Shown piece after piece: positions 11,301-23,636 of a DNA stretch of 64,000 bases; the stretch's first letter is position 1, and each line of letters starts with the position of its first letter. The stretch spans positions 801,526 through 865,525 of the forward strand of contig LNAC01000336.1 in NCBI GenBank assembly GCA_002007465.1, read 5' to 3'. The position numbers and the translations under genes are program-made. The notes beneath the pieces were generated by a model. That model saw only the letters and a program-made list of their open reading frames with translations, was not told where the DNA came from and did no database searches. This DNA is from Ailurus styani (taxonomy: Eukaryota; Chordata; Mammalia; Carnivora; Ailuridae).

Positions 11301-13504
11301 TTGCCTGATGCTCCTTCTATCATCTCTTTGGCAATACATATGGTTAATTTTACTTAGGGAGTCCTCAGTTTTATGTTCTAAAGAAAAGACACTCATTCCA
11401 ATCATAGACCACTTGCCCTGTCAGAAACTTTACATTTTGTCTCTTTGTCTCTTTTGGTGCCATCTGAACTCATCACATGCACACGTCCCCATCCCCCCCA
11501 TACACACACCATGACATTTAATTGGCATAAATTATTTGTAAGATTAGCCTAGAAAAATGCACTCACTGGCACAATTTGCCTACTACTATCTTTGGTCACT
11601 TCTGTGAATTCGCAAATCATAATTTTGTTTTACTTGTATTGCTTTGTCATCCCTCATTCACGAAAGGATTTCAAGCATCAGGGAACAAGTGTGATGAAGG
11701 GGTAGAATAAGACAAAATTCCCCATGGTCAATTCCAAGGAGGAAGAGAGAGTCATGGCCAATAAGATTACCTCAGAGTTTATCATTCTCCACAGAACATG
11801 GTTCCCATAGATGGTAGGTGTTCAGATATATTTGTTGATTTGGTCTCATTTTTATTTAAAAATAGGATTTCTAGCAAAACATAGACCAAATGTTCACAAT
11901 TGCCCATCATTTACTCACTGATTTAACTTGGCCAAACTTTAGGTGGACTTCTCTCTTCCCCACAGGTCCCTGATCTCTGGCTTGCCCTTGAGTCTAAGCA
12001 ACCACCAAAGTATAGAACATCCCCTCTTAACAGTTCATTAAGAGGATCGACTGACCATAGCAAAAAATATTTCCTATTAGGCCATAGTGATCATGCTATC
12101 ACCTCCGTTCTCTCGCCCATTTTCCCCTCAAAAGTCCCCACCAGACCTGCTTGCCCTACCCTGTAGAGAAAAGTCTTTTTCTGCTTGATTTTGAGATGCT
12201 TGCAAATCCTGTAGTTGGGAAAGTATTGTAATAGCCTTTTTAAAATGAAGTTTCTCCTTACCTAAGTCCAGATTTGTTTTTATTTGACATTATTATTAGG
12301 TCAAAGAAGAGGAAATTTCCTTTACTATGTCACATTCCATTCTCCCATAAAAAAGCAGAAATCTAATAGCATTATATTTTTGGTGTTAGAAAACCTTATG
12401 AATCAAACAAAGCTTTCTGTATTTTTACTCTTAATTCTTTTAGCAAATTCAAGCAACGGTATTGGTGTCAGTGGGTTTGTAATAGAGAACAATGAGGTAT
12501 TCTGAGCAGCTGTCAGCAATGTCACACTCTTAACCATAAAGGGACTGACTGCAGGGAAGACTAATCAGAATTCATATTTTAGATCCCAATTTTATTTTTG
12601 AACAGCAATGAGACAGGCTGTCTCAGGAAATTCTGCATAACTGAAATCAGTGGAACTTCAGTCTGGTGTCTTAATACCACCTGAAATGTACTGAAGATTG
12701 CTGCTTCAGAATGATAAGCCTTGAAATATGGTTACTGGTTTAAACTTAATGTACGAAGAATAATAAAACCATTTCACTGTGAAAATAATGTAACATAAAG
12801 GGAGATAAGAAAAGATTATCAACATATCTGGCATTCAGAAATCTACATGTCGGAACATGATTATTAGAACAATTTACTATTATATCTTATTTAAATACCA
12901 CAGTATTTCCAAAGCTGTTACTACCAGATATGATTTTCACTTTTCTACTGACTCTATTCCATGACTTCAAAGAAACTTTGCCACCATTTTAGAGTTGTCT
13001 TCTTCTTGATGAGTTGGAACATGAGGGATGGAAAGGTTAAGTTGTCTGGGGGCAGCACTACAGACTGGGAGAGTGCTCGGCAGCCCTTCTTATTTCGCTC
13101 GTGGCAAGACCCTCAGTTTACTGGAGTCCACGCAATTGGGCCTTCATATTAATGGAGTCCGAATTCTATTATTCTATGCTTTGTAGAAAGTGATGTACTC
13201 TAGAGGATGAAGGAGTTGAGGCTTTGGTGCTATTTTTATATTTTAAGAGATAATATCCAAGGAATGCGCTGAAATAACTATGGATATATTTTAACCATTT
13301 CTACTTCTACACATTCAGTTTGGAAAAATCAGTCACACCACTATGAAGGGGATGAAGAAATATAAACCACAGTGGGATTTTGCTTGTTTTTAGGTTACCT
13401 TTTCTTACTGAAGTATAATTTGCAACAACTGAAATGCATAGTTCTCTGTAGGTTACTGATTACATGTGACTCTCTCTCCCTATATACATATGTTAATAAA
13501 CATG

Positions 13505-13600
13505 TACACGTTATATATAGATATAATGTATATATACATTATATATACATGTTGTGTTGTGTGTGTTTGTATATATATTATATAATAATATAACTTTATA
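13505..13600. repeat. TA/TG-rich low-complexity tract
   Basis: Alternating TA-rich DNA (gttatatatagatataatg and onward), then tgttgtgtgtgtttg and a second TA-rich run. Hard to assemble, and it adjoins the N at 13615. Confidence 0.9.
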
Positions 13601-13685
13601 AAACCAGGGAGGCANATAGCATATGTGTTGTGTGTGTTTGTATATATATTATATAATAATATAACTTTATAAAACCAGGGAGGCA
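13555..13685. repeat. Direct duplication around a single-N gap (13615)
   Basis: Bases 13555-13614 and 13626-13685 are the same 60-bp sequence (tgttgtgtgtg... to ...cagggaggca). They are separated by N at 13615 and ten bases. Probably an unmerged contig overlap rather than a biological repeat. The minus-strand ORF at 13480-13692 spans the N and is chimeric. Confidence 0.95.
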
Positions 13686-14008
13686 GGAACACACAAAGTG
13701 TTTTAAGGACATAAGGAGAAGTCAGGGTCAGACAGGATAAGCGCTCACTGATCGAGAAAGCTGACAGGCAATCTTAGGACTAAAGCATGGAGGCTCCCAA
13801 AATCAGACGGAGAAAGGTGTATACTTTCTTCTGGTTTGTTAAAAGCAACTGAGGCCAAATTCTGAGGAACTTAAGAAAATCACCCACAGAACTTTCATCT
13901 GATATAGATATGCTGAAAGGTTGTGGGTGGTAAAGCTGAAGCCCTTTAGATCATTTCAAAGGGTGCTGTACATAAATCTTTGATGCAGTAACAAGAGCCA
14001 AGGAGAAG

Positions 14009-14203
14009 AATGGTGCAGTAGACTGAGGCTCTGGTTTTGAGTCAGTCAGAAGAGAGTTCACAAAGGACCACAGGGGAGTCACTAGCCTTCTCTGAGTCTC
14101 TATTACCTCATCTGGAAAATAGGGGAAAGCAACACTTGCTTCATCACAGTGTCATGAGCATTAAAGGAGATACCTCATGCAAAGTTCTAAGTACGTGCTG
14201 AGT
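14009..14203 (+). repeat. MIR SINE, nearly full length
   Basis: The order of MIR segments is preserved: 'gaggctctggttttgagtcag', then 'agccttctctgagtctctattacctcatctggaaaatagggg', then 'gtgtcatgagcattaaaggagatacctcatgcaaagttctaagtacgtgctg'. These match the MIR ctctggagtcagac, cctcatctgtaaaatgggg and gaggattaaatgagttaatacatgtaaagcgctta segments. Confidence 0.8.
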
Positions 14204-16597
14204 TTTAAGTGGAAGATAGAACTGCATGAGAACACCAAGGAAGAAGTAATGAATTCTAGCCAGAGAGGGAAAGAGGACTTTGGGGAGCATTTAAAGAAGA
14301 GGAGATATGAGTCTGACTTGGAAGATGATCAGACTTTCGACAATTGAGTTGGGCTTATGGGTTTTTCATGACCTAGTACATCTTTAAGAAGCTTTCTACA
14401 TTTGTATATTAATTTTAAAACGGAAGCAAAAAATATGAAAAATGATTTTATAATCTGACAATATGTGTTCTGAGTAGTCTTTATTTCAGTGAAGTCAGTA
14501 CATCTGAATTTTTCTTCTTATCGGCACACACATTCTGTTAACTGGTATGAGTTTCTGCACAGGCAAGGAAGTCCAGAAGCAACATAGAAAATATATATGT
14601 TATAATTTTCTTAGCCTGAGATAGTAAAATTTTTTTCCAGTTTTGAGGAAATCGTTCCTGGCAGCCAGTCTTCTTATGATTGATTAGAATTCAGGAGAGA
14701 TAGAAAGAATGTTGGCACATTGGATGAAAAAAGGGAGAGTCTAGGGCTATTTTCCAAGGATCTTAAATGGTTATGGTCCATGGAGGTGTTGTCTGCCCTC
14801 ATAGGGTTAGATTAACTTCTCGTGTTTATAAACTTAACATGCCCTGATCTACTCTGAAATTCTAATTGAATCTATATTTTTGGGGGGGAATTTTTAATAA
14901 TGTCAATTTGGCCTTTACCTGGCAAAGAACTATGAGCTAATTCTGAAAGTAGGCTGCTGTGAACGGAGACCTAACACATATAATCTCACCATTAAGTTTG
15001 ATAGTATAATTATCAATTACAAAAGCCATTGCCACTGCCACTGTGACCATAACAGGTCTGTAAGTACTTCAGCAAAGCTTTTCTTCACCTTTCTCCTGTC
15101 TTTACTCCTACTTTGCAATCATTCAAAAATGGAGAGAAATTTCTTCCTGAAATGCTGGAGGAAAGCCTGGCTTTGCTTTGTAATATGGGCTACACGGGCT
15201 TCAGGCAGGCAGGTGAAGAGCACTTGTCAACTCAATAGAATATAGAGTGATTCAAATGCTCTGACAAGGGCATAGAAAGAAAAGAACAGTGCTCCGTGGT
15301 TNATGATTCAAATGCTCTGACAAAGGCATAGAAAGAAAAGAACAGTGCTCCGTGGTTTGTCAGGAATTCATCCAAAGAACACTGCAGTTGTTTTTTAGAA
15401 AAGAGAACTGTGTATTATAAATCACAAAACCCTCCTGTTTATATTACAGTATATACCACCTCCAGATGGAAGCAAAATGACTTAAATAAGCTCTCTTTTA
15501 ATACCTAATAATAATAGGTTGATAGTTCGAAGATGTTTCCATCAAAGCATCTGAGGGAGCTTTATTTGTATTAATTGACTTAGCATTAGTTACTGATTGA
15601 AAGGTGAGTATTATGACTCTTCTTATTTTGTGTTAGTGAATTTTATTTTCCCCCAGTTGATACATTTTATTTTTGTAGGTCCCATCATTAATTCTGACAA
15701 TAGAATTCATCAGATATAATTGACATAATGCATTTGATATAATTGCAATAGTAGAATAATTGCAGGATTTCTAACATGAATCAGATATTTTTTTGGCTAG
15801 GTACACTTTTCTTCCCAAGGCTTCCTCTGTTGTTTGACATTTTATTTCATTATGCTGTTTATCAAAAATCTACTATGGAATAATTTGTTCCACAGCGCTC
15901 TTTGCCTATTGAGAGTTTTATTTTTCTTCCAGGATCAACTCAGTTCCTACATTCTCAGGGAAGACCCCTCTGCATAATCCACTATTTTTTTCCCTTTTAA
16001 AATTTTGAAAATAGTTCTATGATAAGCTACAAAATTACTTACCTAATGTCTTTCAAAGATTGACTCTGTTAATTGTTCTACAGCAAGATAGTTATATTCT
16101 TAATGCATTAAAGGTGATTCTGATTTCTGCTTCTGGCTTTGGCAGAAGGTCATAACTAACTGATGCCCCCACTGGGAAGAACTGGAAAAACTGAATAAAA
16201 TATTTTTTTGGGGGAAAAAAACTTTTTGAAGGCTTTGGAAAGCTACCATGCCTCTAAGATCTGAAGGGCTAAGTTCTTTGACATTAGGGAAATACAAATA
16301 TGTAAGACTGACACTTGGTGTGCCATTTTTCCTCCTAGCATTTTCAAATTCCAACTCAACATCTCAGGAGCTGGACAGAACTCTGGCTAACAGGATGAAG
16401 GAGGGATAGAGTTCAGACTCCACGAAATGGAACAGCCAACTTAAAAACTCAAAGTTTCATAGGATAACTCTAAGGCCTATGTCCTTGGATTAAATGTAAA
16501 GCAGCATTCCTCAAAAGAGTACATTCAATATTTAATTAATTAAATCCCTGATATAAATTATAGCAAACTGTCCCTTATCCAAGTATATTCAAAAAAC
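14204..16597. other. Unassigned non-coding sequence
   Basis: About 2.4 kb without a recognised gene or transposon. It includes an N junction duplication at 15248-15357. An 84-codon antisense ORF (16100-16354) has no recognisable features. Confidence 0.5.
15248..15357. repeat. Direct duplication around a single-N gap (15302)
   Basis: Bases 15248-15301 and 15304-15357 are the same 54-bp sequence with one difference (gacaaggg versus gacaaagg), separated by N and one base. The pattern fits an unmerged overlap of two contig ends, with one heterozygous or erroneous site. Confidence 0.95.
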
Positions 16598-17374
16598 AAA
16601 TTCCTACAAAGCAACAGCAATCAAGACTGTGTGGTATAAGCACAGATAGACATATAGATCAATAGAATATAATTAATAATCCAAAAATAAACCATCAGAT
16701 TCATGCTCAATTGTTTTTAGACAAGGGTCCCAAAACAATTCAATGCAGGGAAGACTGTTCTTTTCAACACATTGAGCTAAAACAACTTGATATCCATATG
16801 CAGAAGAATATGGTTGAATTCCATATACAAAAATTAACTCAAAATAGATCAGAAACCTAAACATAACAATGATAAAGCTCTTAGAAGAAAACACAGGAAT
16901 AAATCTTCATGACCTTGGATTTGGCAACGCATTCTTAGACATAACACCAAAACTACAGCCAACAATAATAACCAAAAGATAAAATGGACTTCATCAAAAT
17001 TAAAAACTTTTGTGCTTCCAAAACACTGTAAATGAAGTGAAAAGAGAACTCAGAGAATGGGAAACAGTATTTGTAAATCACATATCTGATAAAAGATTTG
17101 TATCTAGAATATATAAAGGACTCCACAATTCAACAAAAAGAGAACCCAATTCAAAAAGGGCAGTGGGTTTGAAAATATGTTTGTCCAAAGAACATATACA
17201 AATGGCTAACAAGCACATCACAAGATACTCAACATTGTTAGTCATCAGAGAAGTTCAAATCAAAACCACAGTAAGATACCATTCCACACTCAGTGGAATG
17301 ACTATAATCAAAAGATAGAAAATAGTAAGTGTTGACAAGGAGCTAGAGAAATACCAGCTGGTGGGGATGCAAAG
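16598..17374 (+). mobile_element. Old LINE-1 ORF2 3'-half fragment
   Basis: Decayed L1 reading plus. It follows the ORF2 order 'aagcaacagcaatcaagactgtgtggtataagcacagatagac', 'gacttcatcaaaattaaaaacttttgtgct', 'catcagagaagttcaaatcaaaacca'. A 102-codon ORF at 17010-17318 retains ORF2 C-terminal residues (IREVQIKTTVRYH). It lacks the L1 3' UTR and poly(A) and ends abruptly near 17374. Stops and shifts make it dead. Confidence 0.85.
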
Positions 17375-18360
17375 ATATTAAAGACCTGAACAACATGGTA
17401 GATAGATGTGAACTAATTGATCTAATATTTTCAATATTTATATTTTTTAATTTACATGGAAAAATAACTAAAATTAATTTTAGCCAAGAAGCTATTCTTC
17501 TATTTTAAAAAGCTGAGATAATTCAGAAAGTGTTACCTGGACACAAGAGAATTAAACTAGAAATATAAAACCAAAAACAGCTTAGATATTAAGCAAAAGA
17601 GAATTAAATAACCCACATGTCAAAGAAGAAACCACACTTGAAATAAGATACAATTCAAAAAAAGATACTGGAAATATATACCCACCTTTTGAAGTGCAGC
17701 TTAAGGGATGGGCAGATTGGGGAAATGTTATTATTTTATATAAAGCCAATATGAATAATAGACTTTTCCCATTCACAAATAAAAAATAATTAAAAATGAA
17801 ATTAATAAATGGATGCCTTTTAAAAAATTAAAAATAAATGTGAAATAAAAACAATTCATTGGGATAAATCCAATGAAAGATGTGGAAAGCTTCCACCTAG
17901 GGAAATATAAAATCTTGAACTAAATTCAAATTATACATAAAACACTTGATATTACAAAAGTGCCAATATTACTAAATAGATCTTGAAATTCACTGCCATT
18001 TTAATCATAATCCCTGCAGAACTTTGTTGTAAGTATTGACAGGCTGACTCTAAAATCCATAAGAAAACACAAAAGATCAAGAAAACTTAGTGTTGAAGAA
18101 GGAAAACACTGGAAGACTTTGGTATGCTATCAACAATGATTAAAATAAAGCAGTAATAAAAAATAATGTGATAATAGGACATTAATAAGCCAGTATCACC
18201 ATTAGTACAAAATTGTCCCATGCAGATATGAAAATAAGAATTATAAAAAAGATGTTACTGCAGAGCAGTGAAGAAAGGACAGTTTTATCAGTAAATGGCA
18301 CTGGGTCATTTGGATATCCTTATAGATGACTAGTCATGGAAAATCCCTTTACTCAATCAA
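17375..18360 (+). mobile_element. Second old LINE-1 ORF2 fragment, out of order
   Basis: 'gacctgaacaacatggtagat' and 'ggaca..aattaaactagaaatataaaaccaaaaacagc' resemble a more upstream part of ORF2 than the segment before it. The later stretch, 'aatccctgcagaactttgttg' and 'agaaaacttagtg...ggtatgctatcaac', runs back toward the region already seen at 16.6 kb. The order is therefore downstream, upstream, downstream: two separate old insertions or a rearrangement. It ends without a 3' UTR. Confidence 0.6.
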
Positions 18361-18810
18361 TTTGCAGCCCAAACAAGTCATAATTTGGATGATCTGCAAG
18401 AATGGACACCTTGGGACCGCCCTGGCCATACATGGCATCATGTACTGGGAGTCAAAAGGTACTCTCCTCTCTAATACTTATTTTTTAAGTGACTCATCAA
18501 AAAATTTAAAATGCCTGGGCATCATTTCCCATTTGATTTTGCCTAGAAGATCTGTAATGTTCCCTATGATAGAATTTCAGTGCAGTACAAAAGTGGGTGG
18601 AATCTGTAGGAAATCAGGATGCAGTTACTAAAGATATGAAAATTAACAGCATGATTATTGAAGATGGCTTGAACATTTGTATCCAGAGCATATTACTGTG
18701 TCTGTGTCTTTCCAACTGGATAATCTGGTGGGGACTCTGGATTTCCAGGGCAGAGGCTTACATCACTGATGCTGGGTCATTCAAAAACTGTGTTAAAGTT
18801 CCTTCTATAT
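18361..18810. other. Unassigned non-coding sequence
   Basis: No recognised repeat. Two overlapping ORFs (101 and 81 codons) cover 18326-18842 but start inside L1 sequence and show no domain, so they are treated as chance ORFs. Confidence 0.5.
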
Positions 18811-18872
18811 TAAGGAACTGTGCAGGCACTGTGGATATGTAAGTGAACAAGACAGAGATTGTTTGGTTCCAT
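18811..18872 (-). repeat. L2 3' end remnant, antisense
   Basis: 'aactgtgcaggcactgtggatatgtaagtgaacaagacagag' follows antisense L2 'ggcactg...ggggatacagcagtgaacaaaacagac'. Very short. Confidence 0.4.
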
Positions 18873-19107
18873 GAAGTGTGAAAAATCATATAAGATGAGC
18901 CGTTTTTTTAAAATAGATACAGGGCAGCCTTTCCATTTGGAGGTACTGCCTTGCATGTCCTGTTTTCTAAACCTCTAAACTGGGGCAAACCACCAACATT
19001 CCATGTCAGCAAGAACAAGAAAAAATCCGTAAAAGCCCGAAGTTCACCTCCTGTAAATGGGACACTATTTGGGTTTTTACCCACATCTGTGTCCCTTTAA
19101 TTGAATT

Positions 19108-19309
19108 TTTTTTTTTAAGATTTTATTTATGTATTTGTCAGAGAGAGAGGGAAAGAGCACACGCTGGCAGAGTGGCAGGCAGAGGCAGAGAGAGAAGCAG
19201 GCTCCCCGCTGAGCAAGGGGCCTGATATGGGACTCGGTTCCCAGGACGCTGGGATCATGACCTGAGCCAAAAGCAGCTGCTTAACCAACTGAGCCACCCA
19301 GGCATCCCA
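19108..19309 (-). mobile_element. CAN-SINE, reverse orientation, young
   Basis: Full-length reverse copy. It starts with a T-run and 'aagattttatttatgtatttgtcagagagag' and ends 'gagccacccaggcatccca'. A perfect 14-bp target-site duplication (cctttaattgaatt) is at 19094-19107 and 19310-19323. Confidence 0.96.
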
Positions 19310-19323
19310 CCTTTAATTGAATT

Positions 19324-20343
19324 CTTTAACTCCCAGATAAACACCTTGCTTCTTGAACTGGTTTCTTGGTTTTAGGTTGACAAAATTTTATAATTTAATG
19401 TGATATTATAAAAATGTTGGTATTTTTATTAGTGAACAATGGGTTGAAACCATTCATTTTCCCCCTAATTTCCCACAGTGTTTAAGCACCTGAGATTTTA
19501 TGGCTTTCAGCCTGTATTGCCTCTTAGGAATATTATGTTTTAGGATCTTCCTTTTCAAAATGCACAGTTTTAAAACAATTGTATGTTCCTTTCTAGTTTT
19601 AAAACAATTGTATGTTCCTCTTTGCCTCCAGGTATATTCAAAATAATCTAAAAACCAAAGTTGTGTTCAGCAACTCAGAGATGCCTACAATCTTTTTACA
19701 ATAAGCAGGACCTCCAGTTTTAGTTTAGGGAAAGTGCTGTGGTCATAATTATTTTATAAATAAGAGAAGTGATTATACCATATCCCATTCCAAATCCCAA
19801 TAGGTGAGAATAGCCACCTTGCAGAGACTGAGAATTTTATGAATGCTTATTGGAATGAAACAGAAATCCTAATTATAACTCAAAGCATTGATTTACCTTT
19901 GAAAAGGTGAATAGGGAAAATGTACAGGAGGGAAAAAACATAAGGGAGTGAGACTCATTGGAAAAATTTTAGTTGGCAAATCTTTCCACAGACATTTCAG
20001 ACTGTGTTTTCTTGATTATATCTTTTCTTGTACTGCATGGTGTATTTGACACCACACACTATGACATGTCAAAAGCAATATCACAAATGGAAAACAAGGA
20101 CATGGCAGATGCAGGGCCTCTGACTTGCATTTTTTTTCATATTTCTTAACAACTTCAATTTCCCAATATATCATCAACAAGAATTCATAGACTTTCCTCT
20201 AAAATTGTTCTGTGATTTTTGTTTAATCCTCCCTAAGCCTCATTTGCTTGAAAAAAAATTAAGAAAATTTTAAAATTTACATTATTTTAGGATGTGATGA
20301 AACAGTAACCTACAAAATATTTTTGAAAAAAATGCAGCTTTAA
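19324..20343. other. Unassigned non-coding sequence
   Basis: AT-rich DNA with one short direct duplication (19566-19619). No gene or named transposon is visible. Confidence 0.55.
19566..19619. repeat. Perfect 25-bp direct duplication (4-bp spacer)
   Basis: Bases 19566-19590 and 19595-19619 are identical, beginning agttttaaaacaattg, with spacer ttct. A small local duplication with no N nearby. Confidence 0.95.
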
Positions 20344-20475
20344 GGGGCATGTGAGTGGTGCAATTGGTTGAGCATCTGACTCTTGGTTTTGGCTGGGGTC
20401 ATGATTTCAGAGTCATGAGATCAAGCCCAAAGTCAGGGCTCTCTGTCCTTCCCCACTTTTAAAAAAAATAAAATT
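20344..20475 (+). mobile_element. Older, shorter CAN-SINE copy
   Basis: 'ggggcatgtgagtggtgcaattggttgagcatctgactcttggttttggct' is the older carnivore SINE type (caattggttgagcatc in place of cagtgggttaaagc). It lacks most of the pyrimidine-rich region and ends in an A-rich tail near 20460-20475. No clear target-site duplication, consistent with age. Confidence 0.8.
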
Positions 20476-20689
20476 AAAATGTAACTTGATCTCAAAATCA
20501 TTTTTAGAACATTATAAAGCAGGTAACTAATATGTGGGAGAAATGTTCTATAATTCAGTTTCCAAAGGCCAAATTGTAACTAGAATCATCAATTATAACT
20601 GGAATTTCCAGATGGATTGCTTCTCAACCCAGCGTTCATGGAAGTGCTCAAGGAAATTCTGAGAGTTTCTTGAGGTCTTTGTAAAAAGT
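20476..20689. other. Spacer between two SINEs
   Basis: Short AT-rich sequence with no recognised features. Confidence 0.5.
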
Positions 20690-20699
20690 TTTAATTGAG

Positions 20700-20895
20700 G
20701 GGTGCCCGGGTGGCTTAGTGGGTTGAGCCTCTGCCTTCAGTTCAGGTCATGATCTCGGGGTCCTGGGATTGAGCCCCACATTGGGCTCTCTTCTCCGTGG
20801 GGAGCCTGCTTCCCCTTCTCCCTCTACCTGCCTCTCTGCCTACTTGTGATCTCTCTCTCTCTGTCAAATAAATAAATATAAAATCTTTAAAAAAA
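20700..20895 (+). mobile_element. CAN-SINE
   Basis: The head 'ggggtgcccgggtggcttagt' is followed by 'gtgggttgagcctctgcc', the mustelid-like variant, and the tail 'ctgtcaaataaataaatataaaatcttt'. The target-site duplication tttaattgag is at 20690-20699 and 20896-20905. Confidence 0.95.
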
Positions 20896-20905
20896 TTTAA
20901 TTGAG

Positions 20906-21755
20906 TGCTTTTATTTGTCATGATAGCATATATTCTGAGCACATTCTCCCTTATCTGGTTACATTTGTAAGCCAGGGCAGCCACTTAGTTTTACTCCCCA
21001 CTTTTGCATCTGGGCCTGAGATATTATTTCCACCAAGTGAAGGCCCAATCATCTCTCAATACATCTAGCAACTGGTGGGTTAACTGAGCGAAGAAAGAAG
21101 TTTAGTGAGTGTGGGGCATGATCACAGTGGTGACAGTGATGGGAAGGCATGCAGAGGTCAAGGAACCACAGCGTCTTTTAGGCAAGTAGACATGTGATGG
21201 TTCTTGGCAATAAGTTACGAATACTTACTAAGGTATATTGTGTTTCCAATGTTAGCAAATGATTTTATTAGATGACTACTACAGATTTCAGTATAGTTGC
21301 AATATTAATGGAAAAACTTCATAGAGTTATCAAGTAAACTTCCTTTGAAATGAAGAATTTAGTAAAATCTGAAATCTGATTTCTCCTAACAAAAAAGCTT
21401 TGAAATTATTGGTAGTGTCTCTATGAAAATTCTTAGGAGGATAGTTATTCTCAGGATAAATATTATTGATATATTTAAAACTATAACAACCCAAAGATTA
21501 AATGTAGAACCTCTTCCCAAGCTACATTTTCATAACATTAGACCTAACATTAGTGATTTAATTTCAGAGAAAAAAACAAACTATGACAAGACATTGATGT
21601 TGGTTATTAGAACTAATGGGTTTTATAAATTGGTCTTTATCTCATTTGTAAATGTTTTTGCTCATAAGGTTAACATAAGACTTATAATCAAGTAGATTTT
21701 AGTTAGTTTTATTTTTGTACACTGAGGATCCAGGAATAAGTTTTTCCCCCTCAAC
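20906..21755. other. Unassigned non-coding sequence
   Basis: AT-rich. A 90-codon ORF at 21423-21695 (+) is rich in I, N and K, as expected from random AT-rich DNA. No gene is called. Confidence 0.55.
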
Positions 21756-21765
21756 AATGACCATA

Positions 21766-21955
21766 GGGGTGCCAGGGTGGCTCAGTGGATTAAAGCCTCT
21801 GCCTTTGGCTCAGGTCATGATCTCAGGGTCCTGGGATTGAGCCCCATATCGGGCTCCCTGCTCAGTAGAGAGCCTGCTTCCTCCTCTCTCTCTGCCTGCC
21901 TCTCTGCCTACATGTAATCTCGCTCTGTCAAACAAATAAATAAAATCTTTTTTAA
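21766..21955 (+). mobile_element. CAN-SINE, young
   Basis: Near-consensus body: 'gtggctcagtggattaaagcctctgcctttggctcaggtcatgatctcagggtcctggga', then the TC-rich region and 'aataaataaaatctttt'. The target-site duplication is aatgaccata (21756-21765) versus aatgcccata (21956-21965), 9 of 10 matching. A 123-codon antisense ORF over it is only the SINE read backwards. Confidence 0.94.
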
Positions 21956-21965
21956 AATGCCCATA

Positions 21966-23636
21966 AATATGGCACATATATATTTTATTGTCCCACCGGG
22001 ATACTTCTGAAAGTGTAAGGGAACACAAATAATAATTACTTGGGGAGGCCTGGCATAAATCAGATCTTTTCTGGGCAAACTGAGATGTAGGGTCATTTAA
22101 TATACATGACTCAAATTTGGAAATTATTGATTTAATTCGAATGTTTTGTTTTGATGATGAAATACTGGCACTCAAAGTCACATGACTTGTTAGTGGTTAG
22201 GCTGACACTTTATCTTATGATTTCTGAAATTATTCCTTTGACGCCCCTGGTTACATATAGAATTATAAAAAGGATTTTCAAATAACTACAATGCACATCT
22301 GTTACCAGCTTCCAGCTGGCCACAGAGCCAGAAAGGCTTAAAAAAATAGAGTACGAGCCCAGCGCTGATTTTCCACTCTGCAAGTGAGTATATACAGACA
22401 GCAAAATAAGCTTCTATTCACCAGTATCATCAACTAATTGAATTTACCACATTACAATGTGTGGTGGTCAATGGCAACAACATAGGTCAGAGTTACAAAC
22501 ACATTTGATGCCTCATGTATGTCACTTGCGCACACTGTATCTAGGCAGGTGCTAAACTCTGCGCAGTTCAATTCAATCCACTGTAGCTCATTTAGCTTCT
22601 ACTCTCAACATTTGACAAAAATATGATCTATAAGTCCAATTCAATAATATTCTTAATGCCAGCATTTTAATCTGAAAAAGTGAATATATGCATTTTACAA
22701 AGTATTTCAACAAGTGTGAAAGAGGGGAGGCAATTCAGGGTAATCATCCACAGACCAGGAAATTCAGGTGGCTAGAACACTTTTCCTCTTCAATAGCTTT
22801 CCAGATGATGGAGGTTTCATTATAGTGTGCTTTACATTTGCTAATATAGTTCTACTAAAAGTCACATATTCTAAAATGGTATTTTACTCCTCCTCTCTCT
22901 TCCCCATGCATGCCATCATTAAACACCATTGATACAGAGCCACCTGTGTATACAGCACTCAACCAAGCATGGCATTTCTGAAGTAATTTGGAGAGCGATG
23001 ACAGCAGGTGAAATTGGACTATTCCCAGAGGATGCTCATTCTACATTCAGAAGCATTCCAGATATTTTTGAAGAATTTCTATTTCCAATTTGCATTATTT
23101 CTAAATACATTTCACATACTTTTCCAAGTTTACTAGCTGTATTGCAATATGTACATTAATATTTAAGCTTATGTCAGGCAGGCTTAGATATATGAATTAA
23201 CTAAGAGGCATAAATTAAGTGCACATTTATATCACGTTCTGTGGAAGACATGTTATTGTGGCTCATAGTTTTGGAAAAGAGACAAAGGAGCCTGAGAAAT
23301 CCTTTCTTATTGACCCTGCTATGCCTTAGAGTACCTTTTTGTACCATCCTTAGACCATACATAATGGCAAAAAAAATTGCTAGTGGACTTCAGTAAATAG
23401 AAAATTGAATTTGCCAATATTTTAAGTCACAATATTAGTGCCAATATCTTAAGTCACAATTATAGAAGAGAATCATTGACTGTCAGGGTTGGAAAGGGCC
23501 CCTCCTCAAAACAAAACATCACCAAACCCCATGTTTTTTCTGTTCTCTCTCAAACGTGTCTACTTGAAACTTTTCAATTAGCAGACCATCGTTACTTCTG
23601 AAAGCTACTCTTTCTGGATTTTTACAGCTCTAGATA
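21966..23636. other. Unassigned non-coding sequence
   Basis: About 1.7 kb of unique-looking DNA. There is a weak antisense MIR hint at 22075-22205 ('gtcacatgacttgttagtggttaggctgaca'). An imperfect direct duplication lies at 23413-23460 (two 21-bp copies, one difference, 27-bp period). No gene. Confidence 0.5.

Larger units (their letters stand above)
11301..14005. other. Unassigned non-coding sequence
   Basis: About 2.7 kb. The stretch 12120-12280 has LTR-like features (pyrimidine-rich, 'cctttttaaaatgaagtttctcc') but no defined ends, so I do not call it. ORFs of 60-73 codons look random. The simple repeat and N junction at 13505-13685 are listed separately. Confidence 0.5.

Noticed and set aside
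12120..12280. LTR-like stretch (pyrimidine-rich, aagtttctccttac)
   Set aside because: No tg...ca ends, no target duplication and no family match that I can state. Left unassigned.
18900..19400. Possible LTR 3' end around the SINE (cccagataaacaccttgcttcttgaac)
   Set aside because: Only one end-like phrase, no partner end, and interrupted by a SINE. Too weak.
21810..22181. 123-codon minus-strand ORF
   Set aside because: About half of it is the reverse reading of the CAN-SINE at 21766-21955 (residues such as RARLHVGREAGRERGGS are typical of SINE antisense).
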